A stretch of 64,000 nucleotides of DNA, taken from JACKJA01 sp050297015 (GTDB lineage Bacteria > Pseudomonadota > Alphaproteobacteria > Micavibrionales > Micavibrionaceae). The stretch covers positions 115,440-179,439 of the forward strand of contig JBNKRZ010000024.1 of assembly GCA_050297015.1 (NCBI GenBank). The letters run 5' to 3'. Of this stretch, positions 1 through 9,228 are shown one piece after another. The position numbers and the translations under genes were made by a program. The notes beneath the pieces are model-generated. The model made no database searches. It saw only the letters and a list, made by a program, of their open reading frames with translations, and was not told the DNA's origin. Position 1 is the stretch's first letter; each line of letters begins with the position of its first letter.

Positions 1-2
1 AC

Positions 3-158
3 AATAATGAGCGTGACAATATCGAGATTTTGCGGAGAGTAAACCTAATCACACCAGCTAATATTCATATTAACTCTTTCATGTATGAGCCTATTTTAGA
101 TATGGGTGACGGAGAATTGAGAGAATTATATAAAGATGTAAAAGAAAAATTAGTGTAG
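3..158 (+). CDS. C-terminal end of an unidentified protein (5' end outside window)
   Basis: An open frame runs from the window edge to a TAG stop at 156-158, giving 51 residues that include the string INSFMYEPILDMGDGEL. I do not recognise the family. The codons are AT-rich (GAA, AAA, TTA, ATT), unlike valS and the following genes, so this is probably part of an accessory or transferred region lying left of the window. The reading frame is clean and its composition looks protein-like, but without the upstream part no domain can be assigned. Confidence 0.5.
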   Translation, partial: NNERDNIEILRRVNLITPANIHINSFMYEPILDMGDGELRELYKDVKEKLV

Positions 159-205
159 TTTTTCAGCGCCTTAGGATTCCAACCTGCGCAAATCGAGTGA
201 GTTTT

Positions 206-229
206 GTTGGTATAAGTGTTGGTATAAAT
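206..229. repeat. 12-bp tandem direct repeat in AT-rich boundary DNA
   Basis: GTTGGTATAAGT at 206-217 is followed directly by GTTGGTATAAAT at 218-229 (one mismatch). It lies in about 120 bp of very AT-rich DNA between the unknown partial gene and the 3' end of valS. Such short tandem repeats can be integrase-arm or attachment-type sites at island edges, but no integrase is visible in the window, so that reading is only a guess. Confidence 0.55.
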
Positions 230-277
230 ATAATTCGAATTGATATTTTTCTAATTAAATCAAATTACTATTTTAAG

Positions 278-2794
278 TTATTTAATGATGCCACCGATAT
301 CCAAAGAAAGTCCATCCACACCGGTTTCATTTTCTGCCGAAGCAAACTGCACAGCTTCGGCCCGCGCCGCACTTTGCAGGGATTTTTCGAGCGTCCTAAC
401 CGTCGCGTTAAGCGCGCCATTCGCCGGATCGACATGGAGCACCAATTTTTCAAGCGGCTTACCCTGTCCGATCTGGCGCTCGGAGCGCAACTTTCGCACA
501 CTATAGAGCGTCGAGCGGACAATCTCCATCTCGTACGCATGTTCGAATTTCAGCGCCTCATCAGCCTCCGGCCATGGGCTAACATGTAGGGACACATAGT
601 TCTCTCCAAACTTGCCACCTTGCGCGTAAAGCTCCTCCGTCACGAACGGCAAGTACGGCGCAAGAAGCCCCAACAGCGTCCGCAGCGATTCAAACAGCGT
701 CGCCTGCGCCGCTTTGCGGTCTTGTTCGCTCCAATTGGAATTTTCCCAGAACCGGGTTTTCACAAGCTCCAGGTAATCGTCACAATAGGTCATCCAGAAA
801 AACTTGTGTAGCGTCTCACGCGCCGTTGCATAATCGTACTTCTCAAACGATTCCTTGGCCTTTTGGGCAACCGCATTCAGCTCACTCAGCAACCATTGGT
901 CTTCAATCGGGCGTTCATTGTACGGCACACGCGGCGCGGCCGGGTCAAAGTCTTCCATGTACATGAAGGCCATGCGCGCCACGTTCCAGAGCTTCACAAC
1001 GATCTTGCGACCATCTTTTACCTCACGCTCATGGAAGCGCAAATCTTTCCCCAACTGGGCGCTCGCCGCCCACCAGCGCAAGCCATCCGCCCCGTATTTT
1101 TTAATCAGAGAGTACGGATCATAACGGTTGAAGCCGTCCTTATCGGTGAACTTCTCCAGATCACGTTTAGAGATTTTCTTGCCCTGCTCGTTCAGCCCCC
1201 AACCGGAAATCATCACGTTTTTCCACGGCAGGGAATCGGTATGAAATTCAGATTTGATAAGAGTATAAAACAGCCACGTCCGGATAATTTCAAACGCCTG
1301 CACCCGCAGATCCATCGGATAGATATCCATCGTGCCCTTGCGACCCTCGCGCCCGGCCCAATTGGCGTTAATCAGCGGCGAAAGAGAAGATGTCATCCAG
1401 GTTTCCATCACGTCCGTTTCCGGCACAATCGTCATCCCCGCATATTTGTCCTTTGCCCACTGCGGCGGTTCGCTCTCGATCGGATCGATCGGCAAATCAG
1501 CCTCATCCGCCAGAATCACATCGCCCGTTTCCTGCACATACCAGACCGGGAACGGTACGCCATAGAAGCGCTGACGTGAGATATTCCAATCATATTTCAG
1601 TCCGTCGATCCAGTGATCGAGACGCACCTTCATCCAGTCCGGGAACCAGTTCAGCTCCTCCGCGCGTTTGCGGAAACGATCCTTGTGTTCAAGGATATTG
1701 ATAAACCATTGCGGCTCCATAATGAATTCAACAGGCACACCAGAGCGTTCCCCCACAGACACAGCCTGTTCGACCACTTGCTCGCCAACAATCAGCCCCT
1801 CAGCCGTCAAATCTTCGACAATGCGTTTACGCGCGGCAGTCGGCTCCAACCCTTCATACTTACCGGCCAGCGCCGTCATTTTACCGTCCGGTGACAAAGC
1901 AACCCGCGTTTCCAGCTTGTCTTCTTTCCATTTTTTAACATCTTCCCCGTCCCCGAAGGTACAGACCTGCATCAAGCCCGTCCCGAATTCCATATCAACC
2001 TCTTCAGAGGTTTTAATCGGCACAGCATGACCGAACAGCGGCACAATCGCGTTCTTGCCCTCAAGATGCTTGTAGCGTTCATCATTCGGGTTAAAGTACA
2101 TAGCCACACAAGCCGGGATCAGCTCCGGTCGCGTTGTTGAGATCACCAGCGGCGCACCATCCACCTCGCTCGCAAACTGGATGTCATACATCTTGCCCTT
2201 GCGGTCCAGCGTTTCCAAATCCGCCTGCGCCAGCGCCGTTTCAAAGTGCGTATCCCACAGTACCGGCTCATTCGCACGATAAATCAGCCCTTTGGCATAC
2301 AAATCAAGGAAAGACTTCTGTGCTGTATGACGCGACAGGTCGTCAATCGTAGAATATCGCGTACTCCAGTCAACAGACAGCCCCAAGGAGCGCCAGAGCT
2401 TTTCATAGGTTTTCGCACCTTTTTGCGTCTCTGCAATACACAGGGCACGGAAATCACTGCGCGAGATTTTCTTTTTATTTACTTTGTGGGTTTGTTCAAC
2501 GTAGCGTTCCGTCGGCAGACCATTATCGTCAAAGCCCATGGGATAATAAATATTGTGCCCCATCATCCGCTTATAACGGATCAGGATTTCAGCCTGCGTA
2601 TAGGACGCGGCATGCCCGGCATGCAAGTGCGCAGCAGACACGTACGGCGGCGGCGTATCAACAGAAAAAAGCGGTTTATCTGACTCCGGATCATATTCAT
2701 AGATTTTCGAGTCCTCCCACAAGGAAAGGCACCGTTCTTCAACAGCTTCCGTGTCGATATTTTTATCCAGTTCCGGGAACATTTTTTCGCTCAT
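278..2794 (-). CDS. valS: Valyl-tRNA synthetase, short Rickettsia/archaeal-type
   Basis: This class I aminoacyl-tRNA synthetase charges tRNA-Val with valine in the cytoplasm. The HIGH signature is H58-A-G-H61, inside a PPPYVSAAHLHAGH context. The KMSKS loop is K540-I-S-K-R544. The editing (CP1) domain shows the TTRPEL string near residue 221, and anticodon-binding helices follow. The 838-residue length and motifs such as PMGFDDNGLPTER match the archaeal-like ValS of Rickettsia rather than the roughly 950-residue bacterial enzyme. The start is ATG at 2794 with a weak purine-rich GAGCGG upstream. The gene lies downstream of ccoS on the same strand with a 69-bp gap. The 3' end borders AT-rich accessory DNA. 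Confidence 0.96.
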   Translation of the reverse strand: MSEKMFPELDKNIDTEAVEERCLSLWEDSKIYEYDPESDKPLFSVDTPPPYVSAAHLHAGHAASYTQAEILIRYKRMMGHNIYYPMGFDDNGLPTERYVEQTHKVNKKKISRSDFRALCIAETQKGAKTYEKLWRSLGLSVDWSTRYSTIDDLSRHTAQKSFLDLYAKGLIYRANEPVLWDTHFETALAQADLETLDRKGKMYDIQFASEVDGAPLVISTTRPELIPACVAMYFNPNDERYKHLEGKNAIVPLFGHAVPIKTSEEVDMEFGTGLMQVCTFGDGEDVKKWKEDKLETRVALSPDGKMTALAGKYEGLEPTAARKRIVEDLTAEGLIVGEQVVEQAVSVGERSGVPVEFIMEPQWFINILEHKDRFRKRAEELNWFPDWMKVRLDHWIDGLKYDWNISRQRFYGVPFPVWYVQETGDVILADEADLPIDPIESEPPQWAKDKYAGMTIVPETDVMETWMTSSLSPLINANWAGREGRKGTMDIYPMDLRVQAFEIIRTWLFYTLIKSEFHTDSLPWKNVMISGWGLNEQGKKISKRDLEKFTDKDGFNRYDPYSLIKKYGADGLRWWAASAQLGKDLRFHEREVKDGRKIVVKLWNVARMAFMYMEDFDPAAPRVPYNERPIEDQWLLSELNAVAQKAKESFEKYDYATARETLHKFFWMTYCDDYLELVKTRFWENSNWSEQDRKAAQATLFESLRTLLGLLAPYLPFVTEELYAQGGKFGENYVSLHVSPWPEADEALKFEHAYEMEIVRSTLYSVRKLRSERQIGQGKPLEKLVLHVDPANGALNATVRTLEKSLQSAARAEAVQFASAENETGVDGLSLDIGGIIK

Positions 2795-2863
2795 TATCCG
2801 CTCTATATCTTGTTGTTTTATGAGAGGGATTTTATAGAGCTTTTCCCGCGCCGCGTAAAGGTT

Positions 2864-3061
2864 TTATACGTCGGCGCTGTTTGACGGGCGCTTTTCATCG
2901 CTTTCATCAGACAAAGGATGGTCGTCATCCTGAAACAAAATCCGGTTGGCGGCGCCCTCCAGATCTTCGTACTGGCCGCTTTTCAAAGACCAGATAAAAG
3001 CCATCAGCCCCACGAATCCCAACAGCAAAGCCAGCGGCAAAAGATACATAACAACACTCAT
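2864..3061 (-). CDS. ccoS: cbb3-type cytochrome oxidase assembly protein CcoS
   Basis: A 65-residue protein with one N-terminal membrane segment (about residues 4-25) followed by WSLKSGQYEDLEGAANRIL, the family signature. CcoS is needed for cofactor insertion into the cbb3 oxidase. Its start codon overlaps the ccoI stop in an ATGA arrangement (3058-3061), so the two are translationally coupled and it closes the ccoGHIS set. The tail is short, acidic and hydrophilic. Confidence 0.93.
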   Translation of the reverse strand: MSVVMYLLPLALLLGFVGLMAFIWSLKSGQYEDLEGAANRILFQDDDHPLSDESDEKRPSNSADV

Positions 3062-5424
3062 CGTGCATTCCCCTTTCGTAGCGTAAGACGGAAAGAGTTC
3101 GCCACCACGAGCAGAGACGAACCCGACATAGCCAAAGCCGCAATCAACGGCGTGACAAGACCAAAAACAGCCAGCGGCACGGCTATCATATTATAGACAA
3201 TCGCTAGCGTAAAATTCTGTTTTACAAGGGTTTGCGTTTTACGTGATACGTAGTACGCATCGCGTACCGGGGCCAAACGATCGCCCATAAACACGATATC
3301 GGCCGTATTCTGAGCAATATCAAGCGCCGTCGCCGGAGACATCGAAACATCAGCCCCCGCCAGCACCGGCGCATCGTTCAGCCCGTCCCCCACCATCAAG
3401 AGCTTATGCCCCCGCTTTTGCAAATCTTCGAGAACGGTGAATTTATCGACCGGAGAAAGCGCCCCCCGCGCATCGTCAATCCCCAATTCCGCCGCCACGC
3501 TTTGCACGGCTTGTTTTCGATCGCCGGACAAAAGAGAAAGGGATAGCCCCCCCCTTTTCAAATCGGACAAAACCTCCCGGGCATCGGCACGCAGAGCATC
3601 ACTAAACAAAAAGCGTACGGGCTTTTCCCCCTCCACAGACAGCCACAATTCAAGCTTTCCCGTTTCATGAGAAGCCGTATCATCGCCGCACCACGCCCGG
3701 CTCCCCAGACGCATAAGCCGCCCTTCATAGGTAGCCTCCACCCCCTTACCCGGCTTTTCATCGGCGTTCATATCAAACACTTCGCCCTCATAGGCCGCCA
3801 CAAGGGCCTTAGAGAGCGGGTGACGACTATGGGCCGCCAAAGAGGCTGCCAATTTCATACCTCCATCATCGTACGTCTGTACCTGCACGTCATCCAAAAC
3901 CGGCCGCCCCAACGTCAAAGTTCCCGTCTTATCGAACAAAACCGTATCCACGGCAGCCAGACGCTCTAGCGCATCACCGGACTTCACAAGAATGCCTTGG
4001 CGCATTAAGCGTCCCGTGGCAAGAACCTGCACTACAGGAACGGCAAGCCCCAACGCGCACGGACAGGTAATAATCAAAACCGTCACTGCGATCAGCAATG
4101 AATCCTGCCACATTAAACCGCCGACCAGCCACCAACCAAGAAACGATAGAGCGGCAAGCGTATGAACAGTCGGCGTATAAAGACGTGCAGCCCTATCCGC
4201 TAAACGTACGTATTTGGCCTGCCCTTGCTCGGCCTTCTCCATCAAGCGTACAATATCGCTAAGCAAAGAATCATCGCTAGCCTTGGAAACACGTACACGC
4301 ACAGGCGCAGCCATATTTAACGTCCCGGCAAAAACGGAACCGCCCTTTTGTATAAGCTCTGGCATGCTTTCCCCGGTAATCAAGCTGGCATCGACCTCCG
4401 TCGGCCCATTCAGTAAAATTCCGTCAGCGGGAAATTTCTCTCCCACAGCCACTTGCAAAGTCATATTTTCCCGTACGTCTTTAATCGGGATAACACATAC
4501 ACCTTCTCCCTCCATAACGGTGGCTGTCCCCGACAGCATCGCCAGCATATCCGTGGCCGCGCTGCGCGCACTACGCCGCGCGCGAAAATCAAGATAACGC
4601 CCGATCAAAAGAAAAAACATCAACATCGTCGCTGAATCAAAATAGGCATCTTCCCCGTGCGTAATCGTTTCATGAAGGCTCATACCACTGGCCAGCAATA
4701 TCGCCAGAGAAATCGGCACATCCATATTGGCGTGCCCCTCTTTCAGCGCGCCAAAAGCCGAACGAAAAAAAGGCTGGCCGGCATAGGCAATCGCCGGCAG
4801 TGCAATCACCGCCGATACCCAATGCAGGAAATCACGCATAGCAATTCCCATCACATCCTGCGTGCTCGCCCATAACCCTACGGAAATCATCATCAAATTC
4901 CCGGCGGCAAACCCGGCCACCGCGAGACAAACAAGCAAAGAGCGCTCTTCCGCAACGGCGCCCTCACTCATAGTTTTTTGATCGAACGGCGCCACACGAT
5001 ACCCCAGTCGCCCAACGACTGCCGCCAGTTCGTTCCCCCGCTCTGGCGCACCCGTCCATTCGATCGTCAAACGACGCGTTGAAAAATTCAGCCGCCCCGT
5101 CTTCACATCTTTTTCGCGGTTAAGCGCCGATTCAATTTTCTGGATACAGGCAGCACAATGAACCCCCTCAACCCCCAAGATCAGACGGTTTATGCCCTCA
5201 TCATTCGTTTTAACAAAAGATTCAAAAACATAGGAAGCATCAGGATCAGGAACAGAAAGCAAAGGAGAAGTATCCTGCGCAACGGCTTCGCTCAGAGCAT
5301 AAGCGCTCCGGCACCCATCACAACAAAAATCCCGGCCATGCGCGCACGACTGACCGCAATGCTTGCAAACACTCACGGTTTCGCAACAATCATTTTCTTG
5401 ATGTGGTAAAGTTTGTCGTTCCAT
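3058..5424 (-). CDS. ccoI: Copper-translocating P1B-type ATPase CcoI
   Basis: An inner-membrane P-type ATPase that exports copper needed for cbb3 oxidase assembly. Numbering from the ATG at 5424, it has a Cys-rich N-terminal metal-binding region, an HMA domain with C90-x-x-C93, the ion-path motif CPC at 454-456, the phosphorylation motif DKTGT at 498-502, and a GDGLNDAP hinge near the C-terminus. The open frame extends to a GTG at 5448, but the ATG at 5424 is the more likely start. Either start lies inside the 3' end of ccoH, an overlap of about 50 bp. Its stop overlaps the ccoS start by 4 bp. Confidence 0.95.
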   Translation of the reverse strand: MERQTLPHQENDCCETVSVCKHCGQSCAHGRDFCCDGCRSAYALSEAVAQDTSPLLSVPDPDASYVFESFVKTNDEGINRLILGVEGVHCAACIQKIESALNREKDVKTGRLNFSTRRLTIEWTGAPERGNELAAVVGRLGYRVAPFDQKTMSEGAVAEERSLLVCLAVAGFAAGNLMMISVGLWASTQDVMGIAMRDFLHWVSAVIALPAIAYAGQPFFRSAFGALKEGHANMDVPISLAILLASGMSLHETITHGEDAYFDSATMLMFFLLIGRYLDFRARRSARSAATDMLAMLSGTATVMEGEGVCVIPIKDVRENMTLQVAVGEKFPADGILLNGPTEVDASLITGESMPELIQKGGSVFAGTLNMAAPVRVRVSKASDDSLLSDIVRLMEKAEQGQAKYVRLADRAARLYTPTVHTLAALSFLGWWLVGGLMWQDSLLIAVTVLIITCPCALGLAVPVVQVLATGRLMRQGILVKSGDALERLAAVDTVLFDKTGTLTLGRPVLDDVQVQTYDDGGMKLAASLAAHSRHPLSKALVAAYEGEVFDMNADEKPGKGVEATYEGRLMRLGSRAWCGDDTASHETGKLELWLSVEGEKPVRFLFSDALRADAREVLSDLKRGGLSLSLLSGDRKQAVQSVAAELGIDDARGALSPVDKFTVLEDLQKRGHKLLMVGDGLNDAPVLAGADVSMSPATALDIAQNTADIVFMGDRLAPVRDAYYVSRKTQTLVKQNFTLAIVYNMIAVPLAVFGLVTPLIAALAMSGSSLLVVANSFRLTLRKGNAR

Positions 5425-5861
5425 GTCACATATATGTACGCATCCCACTGGCCGGGCAAGGGAAAATCAATATCTGCGCTGTATTGTCCCGGGGCCGTTT
5501 CGGAGAGAATAGCTTCAAAATCATGGCCGTCCTGAACCTCTCGGATCATCTCCACTTTTACACTGGCCCCTTGCAGAGCGTTGCCATCTTTATCCACCAT
5601 AGAAACCGAAAAAGCCTTATCGCCATCAAACCGGACATCCGATTGCCAACCCAATGCCTTTTCAGAGCGCTCTTCCGCGATCCGTTCGTCATAGGCCAAG
5701 CCGATCTCATAGTGATTTTCTTCGATCACCCCCGGCTGGCTCGTCGTTGCGATATAGACAAAAATGCCGTTAACAATGAAGACCACGACAAAAAACGCGA
5801 CAAAATACCACGGAATCCACTTATCCGACGGCCGCATACCGGGATCAACATATTTAGCCAT
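5373..5861 (-). CDS. ccoH: cbb3 oxidase assembly protein CcoH/FixH
   Basis: A 162-residue FixH-family protein with one N-terminal membrane anchor (about residues 17-37) and a periplasmic domain with FixH-type features (GLAYDERIAEERSEKALGW, then a beta-rich part). CcoH associates with cbb3 subunits and CcoI-type copper ATPases during assembly. It is preceded by a GGGGCG purine stretch. It follows ccoG by 21 bp and overlaps the start of ccoI, which fits the usual fixGHIS order. Confidence 0.93.
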   Translation of the reverse strand: MAKYVDPGMRPSDKWIPWYFVAFFVVVFIVNGIFVYIATTSQPGVIEENHYEIGLAYDERIAEERSEKALGWQSDVRFDGDKAFSVSMVDKDGNALQGASVKVEMIREVQDGHDFEAILSETAPGQYSADIDFPLPGQWDAYIYVTWNDKLYHIKKMIVAKP

Positions 5862-5882
5862 TATTACGCCCCATACTTTCGT

Positions 5883-7325
5883 TTACGGTTTTTCACTGAT
5901 GAATATACTTTCATAGTCGTCACCCGCATCACCGTCAAGCTCCTCAATCCGGAAAGTGAATTCTTTTTGTGCGGCTTCCTGTTTCGGTGCGACAATAAAG
6001 ACTTTGAAGTCGCCTACCGTATCGGCCTCCACATGCAAGTCATCAATCGTTGAGCCGTTCATGACGCCTTTGAGCTGCACCACAGCCCCGTCAAGCCCCT
6101 CCTGAGACAATTTGAAACGACGGTCTTCGTGCGTTTTATTGAGAATTTTTACAGCATAACCATTACGAATCGAACCGTCCGACAACTGCACAAGCAAAGG
6201 ATTCCGGTCGTGTAGAATATGCAATTCCGTCGTGACCCGGCTAGCAAGCGCATAAATCATAAGCCCACCGACAACGCACATAATCAGCATGTACCACCAA
6301 GTCCGCGGCCGTGAGAGATGAGAGAGCATTTCGTCTTCCCGTCCTTCGCGTTTGAGCTTCATATGGCGCTCCGTATCATAGCGCACCAAACCGCGCGGCA
6401 GATTAAGTTTATCCATAACGTCGTTACAAGCATCCACACACAGACCGCAAGCGATACACTGAATTTGCAACCCGTCACGAATATCTATGCCCGTTGGGCA
6501 AACCTGAACACAGCGGTCACAGTCAATACAGTGCCCACGCTCATCCCAGTTTTCATCTTTTTTCTTCTTACCGCGCGGTTCCCCCCGATCAGTATCGTAA
6601 GTGATAATCAAAGAATCCTCATCAAACATCCCTGATTGAAAACGGGCATAGGGACACATAAAAGTACAGACCTGTTCACGGGCAATCCCGGCCATCAGGT
6701 AAGTGGTGAATGTAAGACCGCCAATAAAGCCCCAGACTTTCGGTCCGGCTTCCAAATGGAGGAGCTGCCCCCACAAAGTCGGTGCATCATTAAAATAGAA
6801 AACAAACGTACCGGCCGTCGCCAAAGCGATAAAAAGCCACGCCAGATGCGTCGCCGCCATGCGCCAAATCCGGTCTAAAGTCCACGGCCCTTTATCCCGC
6901 TTCATCCGGGCGTTACGATCACCCTGAATCAAACGTTCGACCAACATAAACAGATCTGTCCATACCGTTTGGAAGCAAAAATACCCACACCAAACACGGC
7001 CAAACAGAGCTGTCGAAAAGAAAAGCACAACAGCCGCCAAAATCAAAACCCCCGTCAGGATATAAACTTCCTGCGGCCAGATTTCGATAAAGAAGAAATA
7101 AGCGCGGCGCGCGGGCAGATCAATCAAAATACCCTGCCCCGGTGCATTATCCCCCCGGTCCCAGCGCAAAAAAGGCGTCACATAATAAATAGCCAGACAA
7201 ACACTCAAAACAATCCATTTGAGCCTCCGGAAATACCCCTTCACAGCACGTGGATAAATCTTTTCATGCTTGGCAAAAAATTGGATTTCCTCTTCCTGAG
7301 ATTCTTGATTTTTCTGATCGCTCAT
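5883..7325 (-). CDS. ccoG: Cytochrome oxidase accessory protein CcoG (polyferredoxin)
   Basis: A 480-residue membrane iron-sulfur protein of the CcoG/FixG/RdxA family, implicated in copper handling for cbb3 oxidase. It has several membrane segments in the first 220 residues. CxxxC pairs occur at 113/117 and 220/224. Two 4Fe-4S motifs follow: C266, C269, C272, C276 and C290, C293, C296, C300. A further membrane segment precedes an immunoglobulin-like C-terminal domain (about 370-480). It is the first gene after an intrinsic terminator, so ccoGHIS may have its own promoter. Confidence 0.96.
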   Translation of the reverse strand: MSDQKNQESQEEEIQFFAKHEKIYPRAVKGYFRRLKWIVLSVCLAIYYVTPFLRWDRGDNAPGQGILIDLPARRAYFFFIEIWPQEVYILTGVLILAAVVLFFSTALFGRVWCGYFCFQTVWTDLFMLVERLIQGDRNARMKRDKGPWTLDRIWRMAATHLAWLFIALATAGTFVFYFNDAPTLWGQLLHLEAGPKVWGFIGGLTFTTYLMAGIAREQVCTFMCPYARFQSGMFDEDSLIITYDTDRGEPRGKKKKDENWDERGHCIDCDRCVQVCPTGIDIRDGLQIQCIACGLCVDACNDVMDKLNLPRGLVRYDTERHMKLKREGREDEMLSHLSRPRTWWYMLIMCVVGGLMIYALASRVTTELHILHDRNPLLVQLSDGSIRNGYAVKILNKTHEDRRFKLSQEGLDGAVVQLKGVMNGSTIDDLHVEADTVGDFKVFIVAPKQEAAQKEFTFRIEELDGDAGDDYESIFISEKP

Positions 7326-7379
7326 TGATGTACCGCCTAAAAACCGAATAAAGAAATTTTTACTTCGTGACTATAGCAC

Positions 7380-7418
7380 AAAAAAACGTCCTGCGACCGG
7401 ACAAAGGGACGCAGGACG
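7380..7418 (-). terminator. Intrinsic terminator between ccoP and ccoG
   Basis: Read on the minus strand, CGTCCTGCG (7418-7410) pairs perfectly with CGCAGGACG (7395-7387) across a 14-nt loop. A run of seven T residues follows (7386-7380). This is a strong rho-independent terminator downstream of ccoP. It splits the oxidase genes ccoNOQP from the assembly genes ccoGHIS. Confidence 0.85.
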
Positions 7419-7449
7419 ATTATTCCATACATATTTAGTCAGTTTTGAC

Positions 7450-8343
7450 CTATTCACCGCCACCCAAGGAGTGAACATAAACGGCCAACTGGCGAATTGT
7501 GTCTTTATCCAGACGGTCGACCCAAGCCTGCATCACGCCACCCCGGCCACCAAAGACCGTGGTGTGGATCGTTTCCTTGTCACCACCGTAAAGCCAAATA
7601 GCATCCGTCAGGTTCGGAGCGCCCATTTCGCGCATCCCTTTCGCATCTTCACCATGACATGCGGTACAATTGAATTCAAAAACTTCCGCCCCGGCCGGGT
7701 TAGAAGCCTTCGCGGCGGCCATACCGTTTGCGGACATTGCCACAACGAAATCGACGACCTGATTGATTTCTTCCGGCTCCAGAATTTCATCCTTACCGAA
7801 AGAACTCATCATATTGTAGCGCGTTTCAGCATGCTCGGAGCGAATACCGTATTTAATGGTTTGCTCGATATCCTCAATCTTACCACCCCAAATCCAGTCA
7901 TCATCGTTCAGGTTCGGAAAGCCCGGGCCGCCCGTACCGCCAGAACCGTGACAGGTTGCACAATTGTCTTTAAAAGCAATCGCGCCCCCGGCCGTTGCGA
8001 ACTTGAACAGTTTTTCATCGTTCAAAATTTTCTGGAAAGAGGAATGACGGAATTCATCAAGATATTCAGCCTGACGCGCAGCAATAACGGCTTGCGAAGC
8101 TTCAAGCTCTTTATACTCCGTATAGCCGCCCGTACCGGCCGTGCCGCCCTGAAGCTTTCCATTCAATGTCGGCCAAGCCGGGTAAATAACCCAATAGCCA
8201 ATCGACCATACAATACAGAGAATATACACCCACACCCACCAACGCGGCGCCGGGTTATTTAACTCTTCTAAGCTGCCCCCGTCCCAGCTATGGCCGGTCG
8301 TTTCGACACCACTGGTCTCATCAATTTTTTTCTCATCACTCAT
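7450..8343 (-). CDS. ccoP: cbb3 cytochrome oxidase subunit III, dihaem cytochrome c
   Basis: A membrane-anchored dihaem cytochrome c that passes electrons to the oxidase core. A membrane segment lies around residues 36-58. Two c-type haem sites follow, CATCH at 130-134 and CTACH at 228-232 (numbered from the upstream ATG at 8349). The ATG at 8343 is preferred because AAGGAGG lies 6 nt upstream. The ATG at 8349 directly abuts that Shine-Dalgarno, which is too close. The gene overlaps the end of ccoQ. The length of about 297 residues is normal for CcoP. Confidence 0.96.
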   Translation of the reverse strand: MSDEKKIDETSGVETTGHSWDGGSLEELNNPAPRWWVWVYILCIVWSIGYWVIYPAWPTLNGKLQGGTAGTGGYTEYKELEASQAVIAARQAEYLDEFRHSSFQKILNDEKLFKFATAGGAIAFKDNCATCHGSGGTGGPGFPNLNDDDWIWGGKIEDIEQTIKYGIRSEHAETRYNMMSSFGKDEILEPEEINQVVDFVVAMSANGMAAAKASNPAGAEVFEFNCTACHGEDAKGMREMGAPNLTDAIWLYGGDKETIHTTVFGGRGGVMQAWVDRLDKDTIRQLAVYVHSLGGGE

Positions 8344-8491
8344 TGTCATCCTCCTTCAAAGGAATTTGGCCTTGGGCCTTGTAGTATTCTTTGGCACCGG
8401 GGCGTAAAAGCCATATCACCACCCCGGTGAAAAACGTTACAAAAAACAGCAAGCCTATCATGCCGGCATGTTCAGAAACCCAGTCGATCAT
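8336..8491 (-). CDS. ccoQ: cbb3 oxidase small subunit CcoQ
   Basis: A 51-residue reading frame between ccoO and ccoP. It encodes one membrane helix (about residues 11-29) followed by RPGAKEYYKAQGQIPL, typical of CcoQ. The start ATG overlaps the ccoO stop as ATGA (8488-8491). Its last codons contain the ccoP Shine-Dalgarno and overlap the ccoP start. CcoQ stabilises the oxidase complex. The order N-O-Q-P is the usual one. Confidence 0.93.
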   Translation of the reverse strand: MIDWVSEHAGMIGLLFFVTFFTGVVIWLLRPGAKEYYKAQGQIPLKEDDNE

Positions 8492-9228
8492 TTGGCGCTC
8501 GCGCTCCTCATATCGTAATCAGCAAAATCAACCATGGTTCCCAAAACCTGCAAATAGGCAATCAATGCGTCCATATCGGAAACGACATCTTCCTGCCCGT
8601 CGAAATTACGAGCCTTGACCCCGTCACCCCAACGTTCGAACAGACCGTCTTCGCCATCCATATTAGCCCCGGCTTGCGCCAATGCATCCTGATAAGCATT
8701 TTCGATTTGATCGTCCGTATAAGGAACGCCTGTGATTTTCAGCGTCTTCATATCTTTACCGATATTCTTGATCTTTGCTTCCCGTTTAAGAAGGAAAGAA
8801 TAGGTCGGCATAATAGACTCAGGCACCACATCGCGCGGATCTCTCATATGCGCCACATGCCAGTCATCAGAGTACTTGCCACCGACCCGTGCCAGATCAG
8901 GCCCAGTCCGTTTGGAAGACCACTGGAACGGATGGTCGTACATACTCTCCGCAGCTAGAGAATAGTGACCGTAACGTGCCACCTCATCCCGCAAAGGACG
9001 AATCTGCTGAGAGTGACAGTTATAGCACCCTTCACGGATATAAATGTTAAACCCAGCCAGTTCGAGCGGCGTGTAAGGACGAACGCCGTCAACCTTTTCG
9101 ATCACGGTCTGCATCCGGAACAGAGGGACAATCTCGACCAGCCCCCCGATCAGAACCATCAGCAGAATACCGACAGTGAGAAGAATAGAATTTTTCTCAA
9201 AGACTTCGTGTTTTTTTGACCAACTCAT
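8488..9228 (-). CDS. ccoO: cbb3 cytochrome oxidase subunit II, monohaem cytochrome c
   Basis: A 246-residue membrane-anchored cytochrome c. One N-terminal helix lies at about residues 14-36, and the haem site CYNCH is at 68-72 in the context REGCYNCHSQQIRPL, which is diagnostic for CcoO. The start overlaps the ccoN stop by 4 bp and the stop overlaps the ccoQ start by 4 bp, so the operon is tightly coupled. Confidence 0.97.
   Translation of the reverse strand: MSWSKKHEVFEKNSILLTVGILLMVLIGGLVEIVPLFRMQTVIEKVDGVRPYTPLELAGFNIYIREGCYNCHSQQIRPLRDEVARYGHYSLAAESMYDHPFQWSSKRTGPDLARVGGKYSDDWHVAHMRDPRDVVPESIMPTYSFLLKREAKIKNIGKDMKTLKITGVPYTDDQIENAYQDALAQAGANMDGEDGLFERWGDGVKARNFDGQEDVVSDMDALIAYLQVLGTMVDFADYDMRSASAK

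Noticed and set aside
863..1579. Long plus-strand frame (238 codons) antisense to valS
   Set aside because: It mirrors valS codons, has no Shine-Dalgarno, and gives a basic, low-quality protein sequence.
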